Shown here: piece by piece, positions 8,098 to 17,355 of the stretch
How positions within the stretch are numbered: position 1 is the first letter of the stretch
Layout: every line of letters starts with the position of its first letter
NCBI RefSeq assembly: GCF_014635345.1
Contig: NZ_BMCU01000005.1
Span: 124,001-188,000 of the forward strand
From: Rhodococcoides trifolii
Lineage (GTDB): Bacteria > Actinomycetota > Actinomycetes > Mycobacteriales > Mycobacteriaceae
DNA length: 64,000 nt
Reading direction: 5' to 3'
Program-made: the position numbers and the translations under genes
The notes under the pieces: generated by a model
The model's input: the letters and a program-made list of their open reading frames with translations, nothing else
Database searches by the model: none
What the model was told of the DNA's origin: nothing

Positions 8098-8150
8098 GCG
8101 AAATGATTTGTAAAATGCATACTCCGTCGGTCTTGATGCAGAATACGCAT
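8098..8150. promoter_or_regulatory. Divergent MFS/LysR promoter region with imperfect inverted repeat
   Basis: The 53-nt spacer has ATGCATACT (8115-8123) facing AATACGCAT (8142-8150), a 7-of-9 inverted repeat of the size LysR-type regulators bind. It is unusually AT-rich for this genome. It probably serves both promoters. Confidence 0.45.
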
Positions 8151-9044
8151 ATGGACTGGACCGAAGACCTGCGCTGGTTCGTCACCCTCGCAGACCTCGA
8201 ACAGGTCACGTCGGCCGCCAGCGCGCTCGGCATGTCGCAACCGGCACTGTCTCGCAAACTTGCACGCCTCGAGGCGAGCGTCGGAGCGCCCCTGTTCGTT
8301 CGGCACGGGCGGCGCCTGAACCTCGCGGCCGCGGGCGTAGTTCTGCGCGATCACTGCATCCGCGCGCTGGCGGAACTCGAGGATGCCGAACGGCGTATCG
8401 CCGACATGGCCACCGAGGGCGAAACGACGATTCGCCTCGACTTCTTGCACTCGTTCGGTACGTGGTTGGTCCCCCAGCTCATCCGCGAGTTTCGTCACCG
8501 ATTCCCCGACGCCCGGTTCCAGTTGTTCCAGGGAGCGGCGGACCTGTTGGCCGATCGGGTGGCCGACGGGCAGAGCGACATCGCCGTGGTGTCGCCGCGG
8601 CCGCGTCGCTCGGATGTGCGATGGACCGTGATTCAGCACCAGAAATTGGCGCTCGCGGTGGCGGAGGCCGACACGCTCTCCAGTCGAGAATCGGTGCGTT
8701 TCACCGAACTGGAGAACGAGTCGTTCATCACCATGCACCGTGAGTTCGGCATGCGCCGGATCTTCGACGAGCAGTGCGCGGAAGCAGGGATGACACCGCG
8801 CATCGTCTTCGAAGCGAGCGAACTGACGACCATCGGTGGACTCGTCTCGGCCGGCCTGGGAGTCGCGATCATGCCGGTCAACGACGCCGAGCCACCGCCG
8901 GCGGGTGTGGTTCTGGTGCCATTCGACAACGCCGTGACGGCGCGCGATATCGGAATAGTCACGCCTATTCATCGAAATTCATCGACACCCACAACACAAT
9001 TCGCCACATACGCGGAGTTGTCACAAAGGGAGGGCCCCACCTAG
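8151..9044 (+). CDS. LysR-family transcriptional regulator
   Basis: A 297-residue LysR-type regulator. The winged helix-turn-helix is at about residues 1-62 (FVTLADLEQVTSAASALGMSQ, then ARLEASVGAPLFVRHGRRL), followed by a periplasmic-binding-protein-like effector domain. The ATG at 8151 is chosen because the conserved start is MDWTEDLRWFVTLA; the frame opens 16 codons earlier within the promoter spacer. It most likely controls the divergent MFS gene. The inducer is unknown. Confidence 0.9.
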   Translation: MDWTEDLRWFVTLADLEQVTSAASALGMSQPALSRKLARLEASVGAPLFVRHGRRLNLAAAGVVLRDHCIRALAELEDAERRIADMATEGETTIRLDFLHSFGTWLVPQLIREFRHRFPDARFQLFQGAADLLADRVADGQSDIAVVSPRPRRSDVRWTVIQHQKLALAVAEADTLSSRESVRFTELENESFITMHREFGMRRIFDEQCAEAGMTPRIVFEASELTTIGGLVSAGLGVAIMPVNDAEPPPAGVVLVPFDNAVTARDIGIVTPIHRNSSTPTTQFATYAELSQREGPT

Positions 9045-9216
9045 CCGGATCTATACTGGGTTTGGAGTTTGTTTCCGCTGCAGTAGGCCCTCGAACACGT
9101 GGTCAGCGGCGAATACTCACTGGTAGCGGGCTGCAGACGCGCAGATCGAAGCAATTCACATCATGGTTACGGTGCCGTAGGCTCTCGGCAGTAGTTAACC
9201 GACTTGGAGGAAACGC

Positions 9217-10182
9217 ATGGCAAGGGATCTGACACAACTCGAGCTGCTCTCGGAGCTGCAGCCGGTTGCGGAAGAGAACGTCAACAGGCATCTCTCCATG
9301 GCGAAGGAATGGCATCCACACGATTACGTTCCGTGGGACGAAGGTCGCAACTTCGCAGCTCTGGGCGGGGAGGACTGGACGCCCGAGCAGTCGCGTCTCG
9401 ACGAGGTCGCCAAGGCCGCGATGATCACCAACCTCCTCACCGAAGACAACCTTCCGTCGTATCACCGGGAGATCGCTGAGAACTTCTCGCAGGACGGCGC
9501 CTGGGGTACCTGGGTCGGCCGCTGGACCGCCGAGGAGAACCGCCACGGCATCGTGATGCGGGACTACCTGGTCGTCACCCGCGGTGTCGATCCCGTCGCT
9601 CTCGAGCAGGCCCGCATGGAGCACATGACCAACGGGTTCGCCTCGGCCGTCGCCACCGATACCGACGCCATCGGCTTCCTGCACTCGGTCGCCTACGTCA
9701 CGTTCCAGGAACTGGCGACCCGCGTGAGTCACCGCAACACCGGCAAGGTCTGCAACGACCCGATCGCCGACCGCATGCTCCAGCGCATCGCCGCGGACGA
9801 GAACCTGCACATGATCTTCTACCGCAACCTCTGCGGCGCCGGCCTCGACATCGCCCCGGATCAGACGTTGAAGGCGATCAGCGACATCGTTCAGAACTTC
9901 CAGATGCCCGGAGCAGGCATGCCCAACTTCCGCCGCAACGGCGCGATGATGGCCAAGCACGGCATCTACGACCTGCGTCAGCACCTCGAGGACGTCGTGA
10001 TGCCGGTTCTGCGTAAGTGGAACATTTTCGAGCGCACCGACTTCACGGCCGAAGGTGAGCAGACACGTGAGTCGCTCGCCGCGTTCATCGAGAAGCTCGA
10101 GGGACAGGTCCTCAAGTTCGAGGAGCAGCGTGACCGGATGCTCGCCCGTGAGGCAGCGAAACGGGAACAGCAAGCGTCCTGA
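9217..10182 (+). CDS. desA: Acyl-ACP desaturase (DesA type)
   Basis: A 321-residue soluble di-iron fatty-acid desaturase. The two iron-binding motifs are EENRH (in RWTAEENRHGIVMRDYL) and DENLH (in AADENLHMIFYRN), with the additional Glu in the first helices. Family members take electrons from ferredoxin and introduce a double bond into ACP-bound acyl chains; mycobacterial DesA1 acts in mycolate-chain synthesis. GGAGG precedes the ATG. The following dus and LCP genes match M. tuberculosis Rv0824c-Rv0823c-Rv0822c, supporting orthology to desA1, although DesA paralogues are hard to separate by eye. Confidence 0.9.
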   Translation: MARDLTQLELLSELQPVAEENVNRHLSMAKEWHPHDYVPWDEGRNFAALGGEDWTPEQSRLDEVAKAAMITNLLTEDNLPSYHREIAENFSQDGAWGTWVGRWTAEENRHGIVMRDYLVVTRGVDPVALEQARMEHMTNGFASAVATDTDAIGFLHSVAYVTFQELATRVSHRNTGKVCNDPIADRMLQRIAADENLHMIFYRNLCGAGLDIAPDQTLKAISDIVQNFQMPGAGMPNFRRNGAMMAKHGIYDLRQHLEDVVMPVLRKWNIFERTDFTAEGEQTRESLAAFIEKLEGQVLKFEEQRDRMLAREAAKREQQAS

Positions 10183-10225
10183 CAACTGGAATTGGCGACG
10201 GTCCACGTTCGCCACGTATTCTCGA

Positions 10226-10261
10226 TCGTGCCCGGTCACTGGAAACGGTGACCGGGCACGA
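10226..10261 (+). terminator. Terminator after desA
   Basis: The perfect 14-bp arms TCGTGCCCGGTCAC (10226-10239) and GTGACCGGGCACGA (10248-10261) enclose an 8-nt loop and are followed by CCTTTGTT. It separates desA from dusB. Confidence 0.85.
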
Positions 10262-10300
10262 CCTTTGTTCCCGACCGCTATTGGTGTGTGAGTTCTCTCG

Positions 10301-11440
10301 ATGACGCTGCAGATCGGATCCCTCGAGCTTCGCAGCCCTGTGGTCCTGGCACCCATGGCCGGCGTGACCAACGTCGCGTTCCGCACGCTGTGCCGCGAAC
10401 TCGAGATCGCGCGGGCCGGCAGCACGTCGGGCCTGTACGTCTGCGAGATGGTCACCGCTCGCGCCTTGGTCGAACGCCAACCGGCCACCCTGCACATGAC
10501 GACGTTCGCTCCCGAGGAATCGCCGCGATCGCTGCAGCTGTACACCGTCGATCCGGACACCACGTACGACGCCGCGAAGATGATCGTCGACGAGAACATG
10601 GCCGACCACATCGACATGAACTTCGGTTGCCCCGTTCCCAAGGTCACCCGTAAGGGCGGCGGCGCAGCGCTGCCCTACAAGCGATCGCTCTTCGGGCGCA
10701 TCGTCGCGGCAGCGGTCAAAGCCACCGAGGGCACCTCGGTGCCGGTCACCGTCAAGTTCCGCATCGGCATCGACGACGGGCACCACACGCACCTCGACGC
10801 GGGCCGTATCGCCGCCGGCGAGGGTGCAGCGGCAGTCGCGTTGCATGCCCGGACCGCGGCACAGCGCTACTCGGGCACGGCGGACTGGTCACAGATCGCT
10901 CGCCTGAAGGAGCACGTCACCGACATACCGGTTCTGGGTAACGGAGACATCTTCGGCGCTGACGACGCTGCGCGCATGATGAGCGAGACGGGATGCGACG
11001 GAGTGGTCGTGGGACGGGGATGCCTCGGCCGCCCATGGCTGTTCGCGGAACTGAGCGCGGCGCTCAACGGACGCCCCGAGCCGACACCACCGAACCTGGG
11101 CGAAGTCGCACAGATCATGCGTCGTCACGCCGAACTCCTGGCCGACCATCACGGGGAAGATCGAGGCCTCCGTGAGTTGCGCAAGCACGTCGCCTGGTAC
11201 ATGCGCGGGTTCCCCGCCGGCTCCGACCTCCGCGTCAAGATGGCCACTGTGTCGACGCTCGGGGAGCTCGATTCGCTTCTCGCCCAACTGGATCCGACCG
11301 TTCCGTTCCCGAAGGACGCCGAGGGCCCTCGTGGCCGCCAGGGTTCACCGGGTGCGGTATCGCTGCCCGAAGGATGGCTCGACGACCCCGACGATGCGCG
11401 TGTGCCCGAGGGCGCCGATCTGATGCACTCCGGCGGATGA
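10301..11440 (+). CDS. dusB: tRNA-dihydrouridine synthase, DusB type
   Basis: A 379-residue flavoprotein that reduces uridine in the tRNA D-loop. It starts with the FMN-barrel motif SPVVLAPMAGVTNVAFR. The catalytic Cys lies in MNFGCPVPKVTRKGGGAAL, followed by VKFRIGIDDGH, the HARTAAQRYSG segment and the phosphate-binding VLGNGDIF and VVGRGCLGRPWLF. The C-terminal about 60 residues are a helical RNA-binding part plus an acidic tail. The ATG at 10301 fits the family start. It is the Rv0823c equivalent in the conserved desA-dus-LCP order. Confidence 0.93.
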   Translation: MTLQIGSLELRSPVVLAPMAGVTNVAFRTLCRELEIARAGSTSGLYVCEMVTARALVERQPATLHMTTFAPEESPRSLQLYTVDPDTTYDAAKMIVDENMADHIDMNFGCPVPKVTRKGGGAALPYKRSLFGRIVAAAVKATEGTSVPVTVKFRIGIDDGHHTHLDAGRIAAGEGAAAVALHARTAAQRYSGTADWSQIARLKEHVTDIPVLGNGDIFGADDAARMMSETGCDGVVVGRGCLGRPWLFAELSAALNGRPEPTPPNLGEVAQIMRRHAELLADHHGEDRGLRELRKHVAWYMRGFPAGSDLRVKMATVSTLGELDSLLAQLDPTVPFPKDAEGPRGRQGSPGAVSLPEGWLDDPDDARVPEGADLMHSGG

Positions 11441-11503
11441 TCAGTATCATGGTCGGGACCATCGCACCGGCGATCGGAACGCAGCGGAAGGCCAGGGCGC
11501 CAG

Positions 11504-13537
11504 GTGGGTGACGACAACGACTCGGGTGTGCCCACACCGCGTCGGCCCGCTCCCTGGGAACGTCGAATATCGCACGTTGCTCCGGATTCGCGGCAACCGA
11601 CACCGCGCCCGCCCAGTCCGCGACCTCCCGTCGCGGCTCCCCCGGCCGAGGCACCTGCACCGCCCGAGCCGGACCGACCGCCGCCAGCTCCGGCCAGGAA
11701 GTTCGGTATTCGCGGTCGTCGTCAGGCCCCGGAGACGACGGGACGAGTCTCCGTCGCCGAACTCGTCGATCAGATCGGTCAACTCTCACGTACGACGGAC
11801 GACGAGCCGACCCGCTCCTCCCCGCCCGACATCGACTCCCACCCGGGCGAGGACGCGCCGACCACCCGCTTGCCCGCGGTGGATGCCGCTCCCGTCTCGC
11901 CGACCACCCCTCCGCCGACCACCCCTCCGCCGACCACCCCGCCGCCGAACCCTCCTGCGGTCGAACGCCCCCATGCCGAACCAGAGGCGGTCGGCCCGGT
12001 TGCGCCTCCCACGCTGACCCGCCTGGCGCTCAACCGCGCGCGCAAACGCAAACGCGCCAGGATGGCCGGGCGAGTGCTCGTCTCGTTCGTCGCCGTCATG
12101 GCGTTGGTGTTGACCGGCGTGGTGTGGGCGTATCTTCGCTCCACCGACCAGGGCTTCTCGCAGGTGGCGGCACTCGATCCAGATTCGACCGACGTCGTCG
12201 ACGCACCGGGCCAGTACGGTGACGAGACGTATCTGATCGTCGGCACCGACACCCGCGCGGGGGCCAGCGGCGAGGTGGGTGCGGGCAGTGTCGCCGACGC
12301 GGAAGGCGCCCGATCCGACACCGTGATGCTGGTGAACATTCCCGCCGATCGTTCTCGGGTGGTGGCCGTGTCGTTCCCCCGCGACCTCGACGTCGAACGT
12401 CCCGAGTGCGAGGGGTGGGACTCGAACACAGGTGATTACACCGGCGAGATGTACGAGGCCGCCGACGGCGACAAGCTCAACGCCACCTACGCGCTGGGTG
12501 GTCCGAAGTGTCTGGTGAAGGTCATCCAGAAAATGTCGGGACTGAAGATCAGCCACTTCGTCGGAATGGATTTCGCCGGCTTCGAGTCGATGGTCAACGA
12601 GGTGGGCGGCGTCGACGTCTGCACCACCACCCCGTTGATCGACGACGAACTCGGCACCGTACTCGCCAATCCCGGTACGCAGCTGATCAACGGGGCCACA
12701 GCACTGAACTACGTGCGCGCCCGCAAGGTCGAGGCCGAAGGAACCGGTGACTACGGCCGCATCAAACGCCAGCAACTCTTCCTGTCGTCGCTGCTGCGGT
12801 CGGTGCTCTCGAACAAGGTTCTGTTCGATCCCGGCAAGCTCAATGGCTTCGTCACGGCGTTCACTCGGGACACGTTCGTCGAGAACGTCAAGACTGCAGA
12901 CCTCCTCACGCTGGGCAAATCGCTGCGCGACGTCGATGCCGGTGCCGTCACCTTCCTCACCGTTCCGACCGCCGGCACCACCGACTACGGCAACGAGATC
13001 CCTCGTATGTCCGACATCACGGCCATCTTCACCGCGATCATCAACGACCAACCGCTGCCGGGCGAATCACGGTCCATCACCGGGCCCACCACGCCGACGA
13101 CTCCTCCTCCGGCTCCGGTCCTCTCGTTGGCAGTCGACCCGTCGACGGTGTCGGTGCAGGTGTCCAACGGGTCGGAGATGAGCGGCCTCGCCGCCACGAC
13201 CGCCGACGGTCTCGCGTCGTACGGATTCCAGATCGTCGGCACCGGAAACGCGGACTCGACCAGCGCACAGACCGTCGTTCGTTACGCCGCAGGCCAGGAA
13301 AGCGAAGCGGCGACGGTCGCCAGCGGACTCCCCGGCTCCCTCCTGGAGGAGACGGCGAGCCTCGGGGGCATCATCGAGGTCGTGGTCGGCTCCGACTTCG
13401 CCGGAACGGTCGTCGCCCCGACGCCCCTCGGCACGCAGCTTCCCGCCATCGGTACCACCTCGACACTCCCCGTGACGGACGTCGCACTTCCGGCAGACTT
13501 GACCGTCACCAACGCAGCGGACGACACCTGCGCGTGA
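11504..13537 (+). CDS. LytR-CpsA-Psr (LCP) protein with LytR_C domain
   Basis: A 677-residue membrane-anchored enzyme of the LCP family, whose actinobacterial members attach arabinogalactan or other glycopolymers to peptidoglycan. A long Pro-rich cytoplasmic region (residues 1-185, with PTTPP repeats around 130-150) precedes one membrane helix at about 188-210. The LCP catalytic domain follows (TDTRAG near 250, VSFPRDLDVERP, NATYALGGP, VGMDFAGF, NYVRARKVE, YGRIKRQQLF). A LytR_C domain lies near 545-645. The start is a GTG 63 nt after dusB. It corresponds to Rv0822c by size and position. Tandem codons in the Pro-rich part form a 15-bp direct repeat. Confidence 0.9.
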   Translation: MGDDNDSGVPTPRRPAPWERRISHVAPDSRQPTPRPPSPRPPVAAPPAEAPAPPEPDRPPPAPARKFGIRGRRQAPETTGRVSVAELVDQIGQLSRTTDDEPTRSSPPDIDSHPGEDAPTTRLPAVDAAPVSPTTPPPTTPPPTTPPPNPPAVERPHAEPEAVGPVAPPTLTRLALNRARKRKRARMAGRVLVSFVAVMALVLTGVVWAYLRSTDQGFSQVAALDPDSTDVVDAPGQYGDETYLIVGTDTRAGASGEVGAGSVADAEGARSDTVMLVNIPADRSRVVAVSFPRDLDVERPECEGWDSNTGDYTGEMYEAADGDKLNATYALGGPKCLVKVIQKMSGLKISHFVGMDFAGFESMVNEVGGVDVCTTTPLIDDELGTVLANPGTQLINGATALNYVRARKVEAEGTGDYGRIKRQQLFLSSLLRSVLSNKVLFDPGKLNGFVTAFTRDTFVENVKTADLLTLGKSLRDVDAGAVTFLTVPTAGTTDYGNEIPRMSDITAIFTAIINDQPLPGESRSITGPTTPTTPPPAPVLSLAVDPSTVSVQVSNGSEMSGLAATTADGLASYGFQIVGTGNADSTSAQTVVRYAAGQESEAATVASGLPGSLLEETASLGGIIEVVVGSDFAGTVVAPTPLGTQLPAIGTTSTLPVTDVALPADLTVTNAADDTCA

Positions 13538-13554
13538 GCATGGCTGGTCTTCTG

Positions 13555-13578
13555 CCCGACCGGCCTCCGGCCTTCCCG
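13555..13578 (-). repeat. Dispersed GC-rich repeat, copy 1 (reverse orientation)
   Basis: The minus strand contains AGGCCGGAGGCCGGTCGG, the 18-nt core that also occurs near 45.8 kb and at 52.28 kb. Here it lies in non-coding sequence 17 nt after the LCP stop. It is internally repetitive (GGCCGG-A-GGCCGG). Confidence 0.7.
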
Positions 13579-13632
13579 CGCCATTCACCCCGCGTTCATC
13601 GCGTGCATGCACCGTATGTGCGGTTCTGCCCG

Positions 13633-13638
13633 TAAAAT
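13633..13638 (+). promoter_or_regulatory. -10 box TAAAAT of phoU
   Basis: TAAAAT ends 7 nt before the phoU ATG, and no ribosome-binding site lies between. The spacing implies a leaderless transcript beginning at or next to the start codon. Confidence 0.55.
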
Positions 13639-13645
13639 TCACGTC

Positions 13646-14314
13646 ATGCGCGTGGCTTACAACGAACAGATGACAGAGCTCGCCGACATCCTCGGGGAGA
13701 TGGCCGGTTTGGCCGGGAAAGCGATGGAGCGGGCGACGCAATCGCTGCTCCAGGCGGATCTGCGGATCGCGGAGCAGGTGATCGGCGACCACGATCGGAT
13801 GACCGAGCTCAGCGCGACTGCCGAGGAGCGCGCCTTTGCCCTCCTCGCCCTGCAGGCACCCGTCGCCGGCGATCTTCGCTCGGTGGTGTCCGGCATCCAG
13901 ATCGTCGCCGACATCGACCGCATGGGGGCACTCGCCCTCCACGTCGCGAAGATCGCGCGCCGTCGCCACCCTCAGCACGCACTGCCCGAGGAAGTGAACG
14001 GGTACTTCGCGGAAATGGGGCGCATTGCCGTCGCTCTCGGAGCGTCGGCGCGGGAGGTCCTGGAAACCCGCGATCCCGAGCGCGCCGCCAAACTGCGCGA
14101 GGAGGACGAGGCAATGGACGACCTGCACAAGCATTTGTTCAGCGTCCTGATGGACCGCGAGTGGAGCCACGGCGTGGCTGCCGCCGTCGACGTCACCCTG
14201 CTCGGCCGCTTCTACGAACGCTTCGCCGACCACGCCGTCGAGGTGGGACGCCGCGTGATCTTCCTCGTCACCGGCTCGCTGCCGTCGGATCTGGATTCAA
14301 TTCCGGCGAAGTAG
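13646..14314 (+). CDS. phoU: Phosphate signalling protein PhoU
   Basis: A 222-residue all-helical protein made of two PhoU repeats, each a three-helix bundle. E/DxxxD metal-binding stretches are visible ([39 protein letters not shown] and [18 protein letters not shown]). PhoU links phosphate import by PstSCAB to the phosphate two-component system. The ATG at 13646 follows a -10 box directly, suggesting leaderless translation. It converges on pstB, and the neighbouring genes match M. tuberculosis phoY2 (Rv0821c). The partner kinase/regulator pair is not in this window. Confidence 0.93.
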   Translation: MRVAYNEQMTELADILGEMAGLAGKAMERATQSLLQADLRIAEQVIGDHDRMTELSATAEERAFALLALQAPVAGDLRSVVSGIQIVADIDRMGALALHVAKIARRRHPQHALPEEVNGYFAEMGRIAVALGASAREVLETRDPERAAKLREEDEAMDDLHKHLFSVLMDREWSHGVAAAVDVTLLGRFYERFADHAVEVGRRVIFLVTGSLPSDLDSIPAK

Positions 14315-14336
14315 TAACGGAACCCATTCACGACTG

Positions 14337-14377
14337 AGGGGCACCCCGAGCGCAGTGATGCGACTCGGGGTGCCCCT
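14337..14377 (+). terminator. phoU terminator
   Basis: AGGGGCACCCCGAG (14337-14350) pairs perfectly with CTCGGGGTGCCCCT (14364-14377) and is followed by TATTCGT. It is the first of two strong hairpins in the 160-nt convergent phoU/pstB spacer. Confidence 0.8.
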
Positions 14378-14408
14378 TATTCGTGTGTCGACCTGTTGCT
14401 GCGCATCA

Positions 14409-14461
14409 CGACTCAGGGGCACATTCGGTCGAGTGGATCGACCGAATATGCCCCTGAGTCG
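14409..14461. terminator. 24-bp hairpin facing pstB (probable bidirectional terminator)
   Basis: Arms at 14409-14432 and 14438-14461 pair over 24 positions with one mismatch and a 5-nt loop; each arm begins or ends CGACTCAGGGGCA or its complement. It lies 16 nt after the pstB stop on the minus strand. The left arm shares CACGACT-AGGGGCAC with the first hairpin, suggesting local duplication. Confidence 0.7.
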
Positions 14462-14477
14462 GAGAACAGGTGACGAT

Positions 14478-15254
14478 TTATCCGAAGCGGCCCGAGATGT
14501 AGTCCTCGGTGGCCTTCTGCGTCGGATTCGAGAAGATCTTCTCGGTGTCGTCGATCTCGATGAGACGGCCGGGCTTACCCGTCGCTTCGAGGTTGAAGAA
14601 CGCCGTCTGGTCGCTCACGCGCGCAGCCTGCTGCATGTTGTGCGTGACGATGACGATGGTGAAGTCCTTCTTCAGCTCGGTGATCAAGTCTTCGATCGCG
14701 AGCGTGGAGATGGGGTCCAGGGCCGAGCACGGCTCGTCCATGAGGAGCACGTCGGGCTGCACGGCGATGGCGCGCGCGATGCACAGACGCTGCTGCTGAC
14801 CACCCGAGAGGCCACCACCGGGCTTGTCGAGACGGTCCTTGACCTCGTTCCACAGGTTGGCGCCCTTGAGGGACCGCTCGGCGGTCTCGTCGAGCTCCTT
14901 CTTCGACCGTCCACCCTGCAGCTTCAGGCCGGCAACCACGTTGTCCTTGATCGACATCGTCGGGAACGGGTTGGGGCGCTGGAACACCATGCCGATGGTG
15001 CGGCGGACACCGACCGGGTCGACGTTGTTGCCGTAGATGTCGTCCCCGTCGAGCAGGATCGAGCCGTCGACTCGCGCGCCGGGCGTGACCTCGTGCATGC
15101 GGTTCATCGTCCGCAGCACCGTGGACTTGCCACAGCCCGACGGACCGATGAACGCGGTCACGTTGCGCGGAGGAACGGACAGGCCCACATCGGCCACCGC
15201 GTGGAACTTGCCGTAGTAGATGTTGACGTCTTTGAGATCGAGTCGTTTTGCCAT
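14478..15254 (-). CDS. pstB: Phosphate ABC transporter ATP-binding protein PstB
   Basis: A 258-residue ATPase that powers high-affinity phosphate import. It carries Walker [10 protein letters not shown], the Q-loop region [12 protein letters not shown], signature [10 protein letters not shown], Walker [13 protein letters not shown] and the switch His in IVTHNMQQA. The length is standard. The start lies 12 nt after pstA, making it the last gene of pstSCAB. It corresponds to phoT (Rv0820) in the M. tuberculosis order. Confidence 0.96.
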   Translation of the reverse strand: MAKRLDLKDVNIYYGKFHAVADVGLSVPPRNVTAFIGPSGCGKSTVLRTMNRMHEVTPGARVDGSILLDGDDIYGNNVDPVGVRRTIGMVFQRPNPFPTMSIKDNVVAGLKLQGGRSKKELDETAERSLKGANLWNEVKDRLDKPGGGLSGGQQQRLCIARAIAVQPDVLLMDEPCSALDPISTLAIEDLITELKKDFTIVIVTHNMQQAARVSDQTAFFNLEATGKPGRLIEIDDTEKIFSNPTQKATEDYISGRFG

Positions 15255-15266
15255 GGTCGGTTCCCT

Positions 15267-16178
15267 CTACTTGCTCTTGACGGCGGAGAACCGTCCGATG
15301 AATTTGGCGAAGATGTTCAGTACGGCGATGATCAGGATCAGCGTCAGTGCTGCTCCCCAGATGCGGTCGGTGCCGGCCTGCGTCGGGTTGGCGGTCTCGG
15401 ACACCATGAGGCTCGGCAGCGAACCCATCTCTCCGCCGAAGATGTCGAAGTTGATGAACGGTGCGTAGCCGACCAGGATCAGCAACGGTGCCGTCTCACC
15501 GAGGACGCGGGCGAGCGCCAGCATGATGCCCGTGATGACGCCGGGAAGGGCCGTCGGCAGGACGATCGACGAGATGGTCTTCCACTTGGGGACACCCAGG
15601 GCGTACGACGCCTCGCGCAGATCCTGCGGGACGATGCGCAGCATCTCTTCGGTGCTGCGCACGACGACCGGCACCATCAACAGCACGAGGGCCAGGGAGA
15701 CCGCGAACGCCGACTTGGGAAGACCGAAGGTCGATATCCACAAGGCGTAGATGAACAACGCGGCAACGATGGACGGGACACCGCTGAGGATGTCGACCAT
15801 GAACGTGGTGATGCGGCCGAGCTTCGACTTGCCGGCGTACTCCACGAGGTAGATCGCGACGAAGAGGCCCAGCGGGATCGAGATGATCGCGCACACCAGG
15901 CCCTGCAGGAGAGTGCCGATGATGGCGTGATAGACGCCGCCACCCGAGGACGACGCCGTCAGTCCGCTGAGCGAGTTGGTGAACCACGTGCCGGTGCTGA
16001 TCGCGCCGATTCCGCGCGAGATCACGGTGTAGAGAACCCAGATCAGCGGGACCAACGCGATCAGCAGCGACGCGGTGACCAGCACTGTCGCCGTGATGTC
16101 GGTGAACTTCCTGCGTCCGCTGACGCCCTGGAACGTGGGCTTCTTGACGGGGGATTCGAGGGTTTGAGTCACGGTCAT
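15267..16178 (-). CDS. pstA: Phosphate ABC transporter permease PstA
   Basis: A 303-residue inner-membrane permease with six predicted helices. The coupling-loop signature sits in EASYALGVPKWKTISSIVLPTALPGVITG, the EAA-type motif that contacts PstB. Its ATG overlaps the pstC stop (ATGA), so translation is coupled. It pairs with PstC to form the channel. Confidence 0.95.
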   Translation of the reverse strand: MTVTQTLESPVKKPTFQGVSGRRKFTDITATVLVTASLLIALVPLIWVLYTVISRGIGAISTGTWFTNSLSGLTASSSGGGVYHAIIGTLLQGLVCAIISIPLGLFVAIYLVEYAGKSKLGRITTFMVDILSGVPSIVAALFIYALWISTFGLPKSAFAVSLALVLLMVPVVVRSTEEMLRIVPQDLREASYALGVPKWKTISSIVLPTALPGVITGIMLALARVLGETAPLLILVGYAPFINFDIFGGEMGSLPSLMVSETANPTQAGTDRIWGAALTLILIIAVLNIFAKFIGRFSAVKSK

Positions 16179-17224
16179 GCCTTCTTTCCGGCGACGGCCG
16201 CACGAGCGCCGGCGTTCACGACGAACGTGAGTACGAACAGCACCAGACCGGCGGCGATGTAGGCACCGGCCTGAATGTCGTTGTTGAACTCGGCGTATCC
16301 GAGGGCGATCTTCGACGCGATCGTGGAACCGCTGTCGAACAACGAGTACCCGAACGCCTGCGATGTGGTGCGCAGGATCAGGTACAGCGCGATGGTCTCA
16401 CCGAGGGCGCGGCCGAGGCCGAGCATCGATCCGCTGATGTAACCAGACTTGCCGAACGGGATCACGGTGATACGAACGACTTCCCAGCGAGTGGCGCCGA
16501 GGGCGAGTGCGGCCTCGATGTTCGCCTTGGGTGTCTGCACGAACACCTCGCGGGTGACAGCGGTGATGATCGGCAGGATCATGACGGCGAGGACGATTCC
16601 GGCGGTGAAGATCGTTCCGCCCGAGGCGATGTTTCCGGTGCCGTCGGAGAACAGGAAGATCCACGAGAGGTTCTCGTTCAGCCACACGGCGACCGGAGCG
16701 ATGGCCGGGGCGAGCACGAGCAGACCCCAGAGGCCGTAGACGATCGACGGGACCGCGGCGAGCAAGTCGATGATGTACGCCAGCGGCCCGCGGAGGCGCT
16801 TGGGCGAGTACTGGGTGAGGAAGATGGCGATACCGAGCGAGATCGGCATCGCGATCACCAGCGCGAACAGTGCAACCATCACCGTGACCTGGAACAGGTC
16901 CAGCACACCGAACGCCATGGCGTTCAGGTCGGTGGTCACCCATTGCCGAGAGAACAGGAAGTTGGCCTCGTTGCGGCTCAGCGCGGGGACGGCCCGCCAG
17001 ACGAGGAAGAACCCGATCGCGGCAATCAACACGGTGATCGCCAGTGCCGAACCCGTGGCGAGCGAGGTGAAGATCCGGTCTCCCGGTCTCACCACTGTCT
17101 TGGGCGTTCCGGTCTTGGTCGTACTGATCGGTTCCTCCGGTTTTCCGAGCGGGGCGCTGCTTCCGGACCCGCTCGTGGCGGTGGCGGAAGCGCGGTGTGC
17201 CGACTGGGTTGGCGCGTCACTCAT
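16175..17224 (-). CDS. pstC: Phosphate ABC transporter permease PstC
   Basis: A 349-residue permease with a Ser/Gly-rich cytoplasmic N-terminus of about 50 residues and six or more membrane helices. The EAA-like loop is EAALALGATRWEVVRITVIPFGKSG. I take the ATG at 17224 (MSDAPTQ) over an upstream in-frame start because the extra 19 residues are not family-like. It lies downstream of pstS and overlaps pstA. Confidence 0.94.
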   Translation of the reverse strand: MSDAPTQSAHRASATATSGSGSSAPLGKPEEPISTTKTGTPKTVVRPGDRIFTSLATGSALAITVLIAAIGFFLVWRAVPALSRNEANFLFSRQWVTTDLNAMAFGVLDLFQVTVMVALFALVIAMPISLGIAIFLTQYSPKRLRGPLAYIIDLLAAVPSIVYGLWGLLVLAPAIAPVAVWLNENLSWIFLFSDGTGNIASGGTIFTAGIVLAVMILPIITAVTREVFVQTPKANIEAALALGATRWEVVRITVIPFGKSGYISGSMLGLGRALGETIALYLILRTTSQAFGYSLFDSGSTIASKIALGYAEFNNDIQAGAYIAAGLVLFVLTFVVNAGARAAVAGKKA

Positions 17225-17355
17225 TCGCGGTCGCATTTCTTCTCGGTCGAAACGGTAAACCCTCGGTGCGGATGGATCCACCGAGGATGGTGGTGCCGGT
17301 GAGGGCCCGATTCGAGAACCAGGCCCCCACCGTCGAACTGTTCAGCGATCAAGAA

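Noticed and set aside
9045-9216. Small ORF or RNA upstream of desA
   Set aside because: The interval shows only a possible TAGGCT -10 box near 9177 and a good ribosome-binding site; nothing else was supportable.
14355-16262. 635-codon plus-strand open frame
   Set aside because: It is antisense to pstB and pstA, which have complete motif sets; composition is shadow-like.
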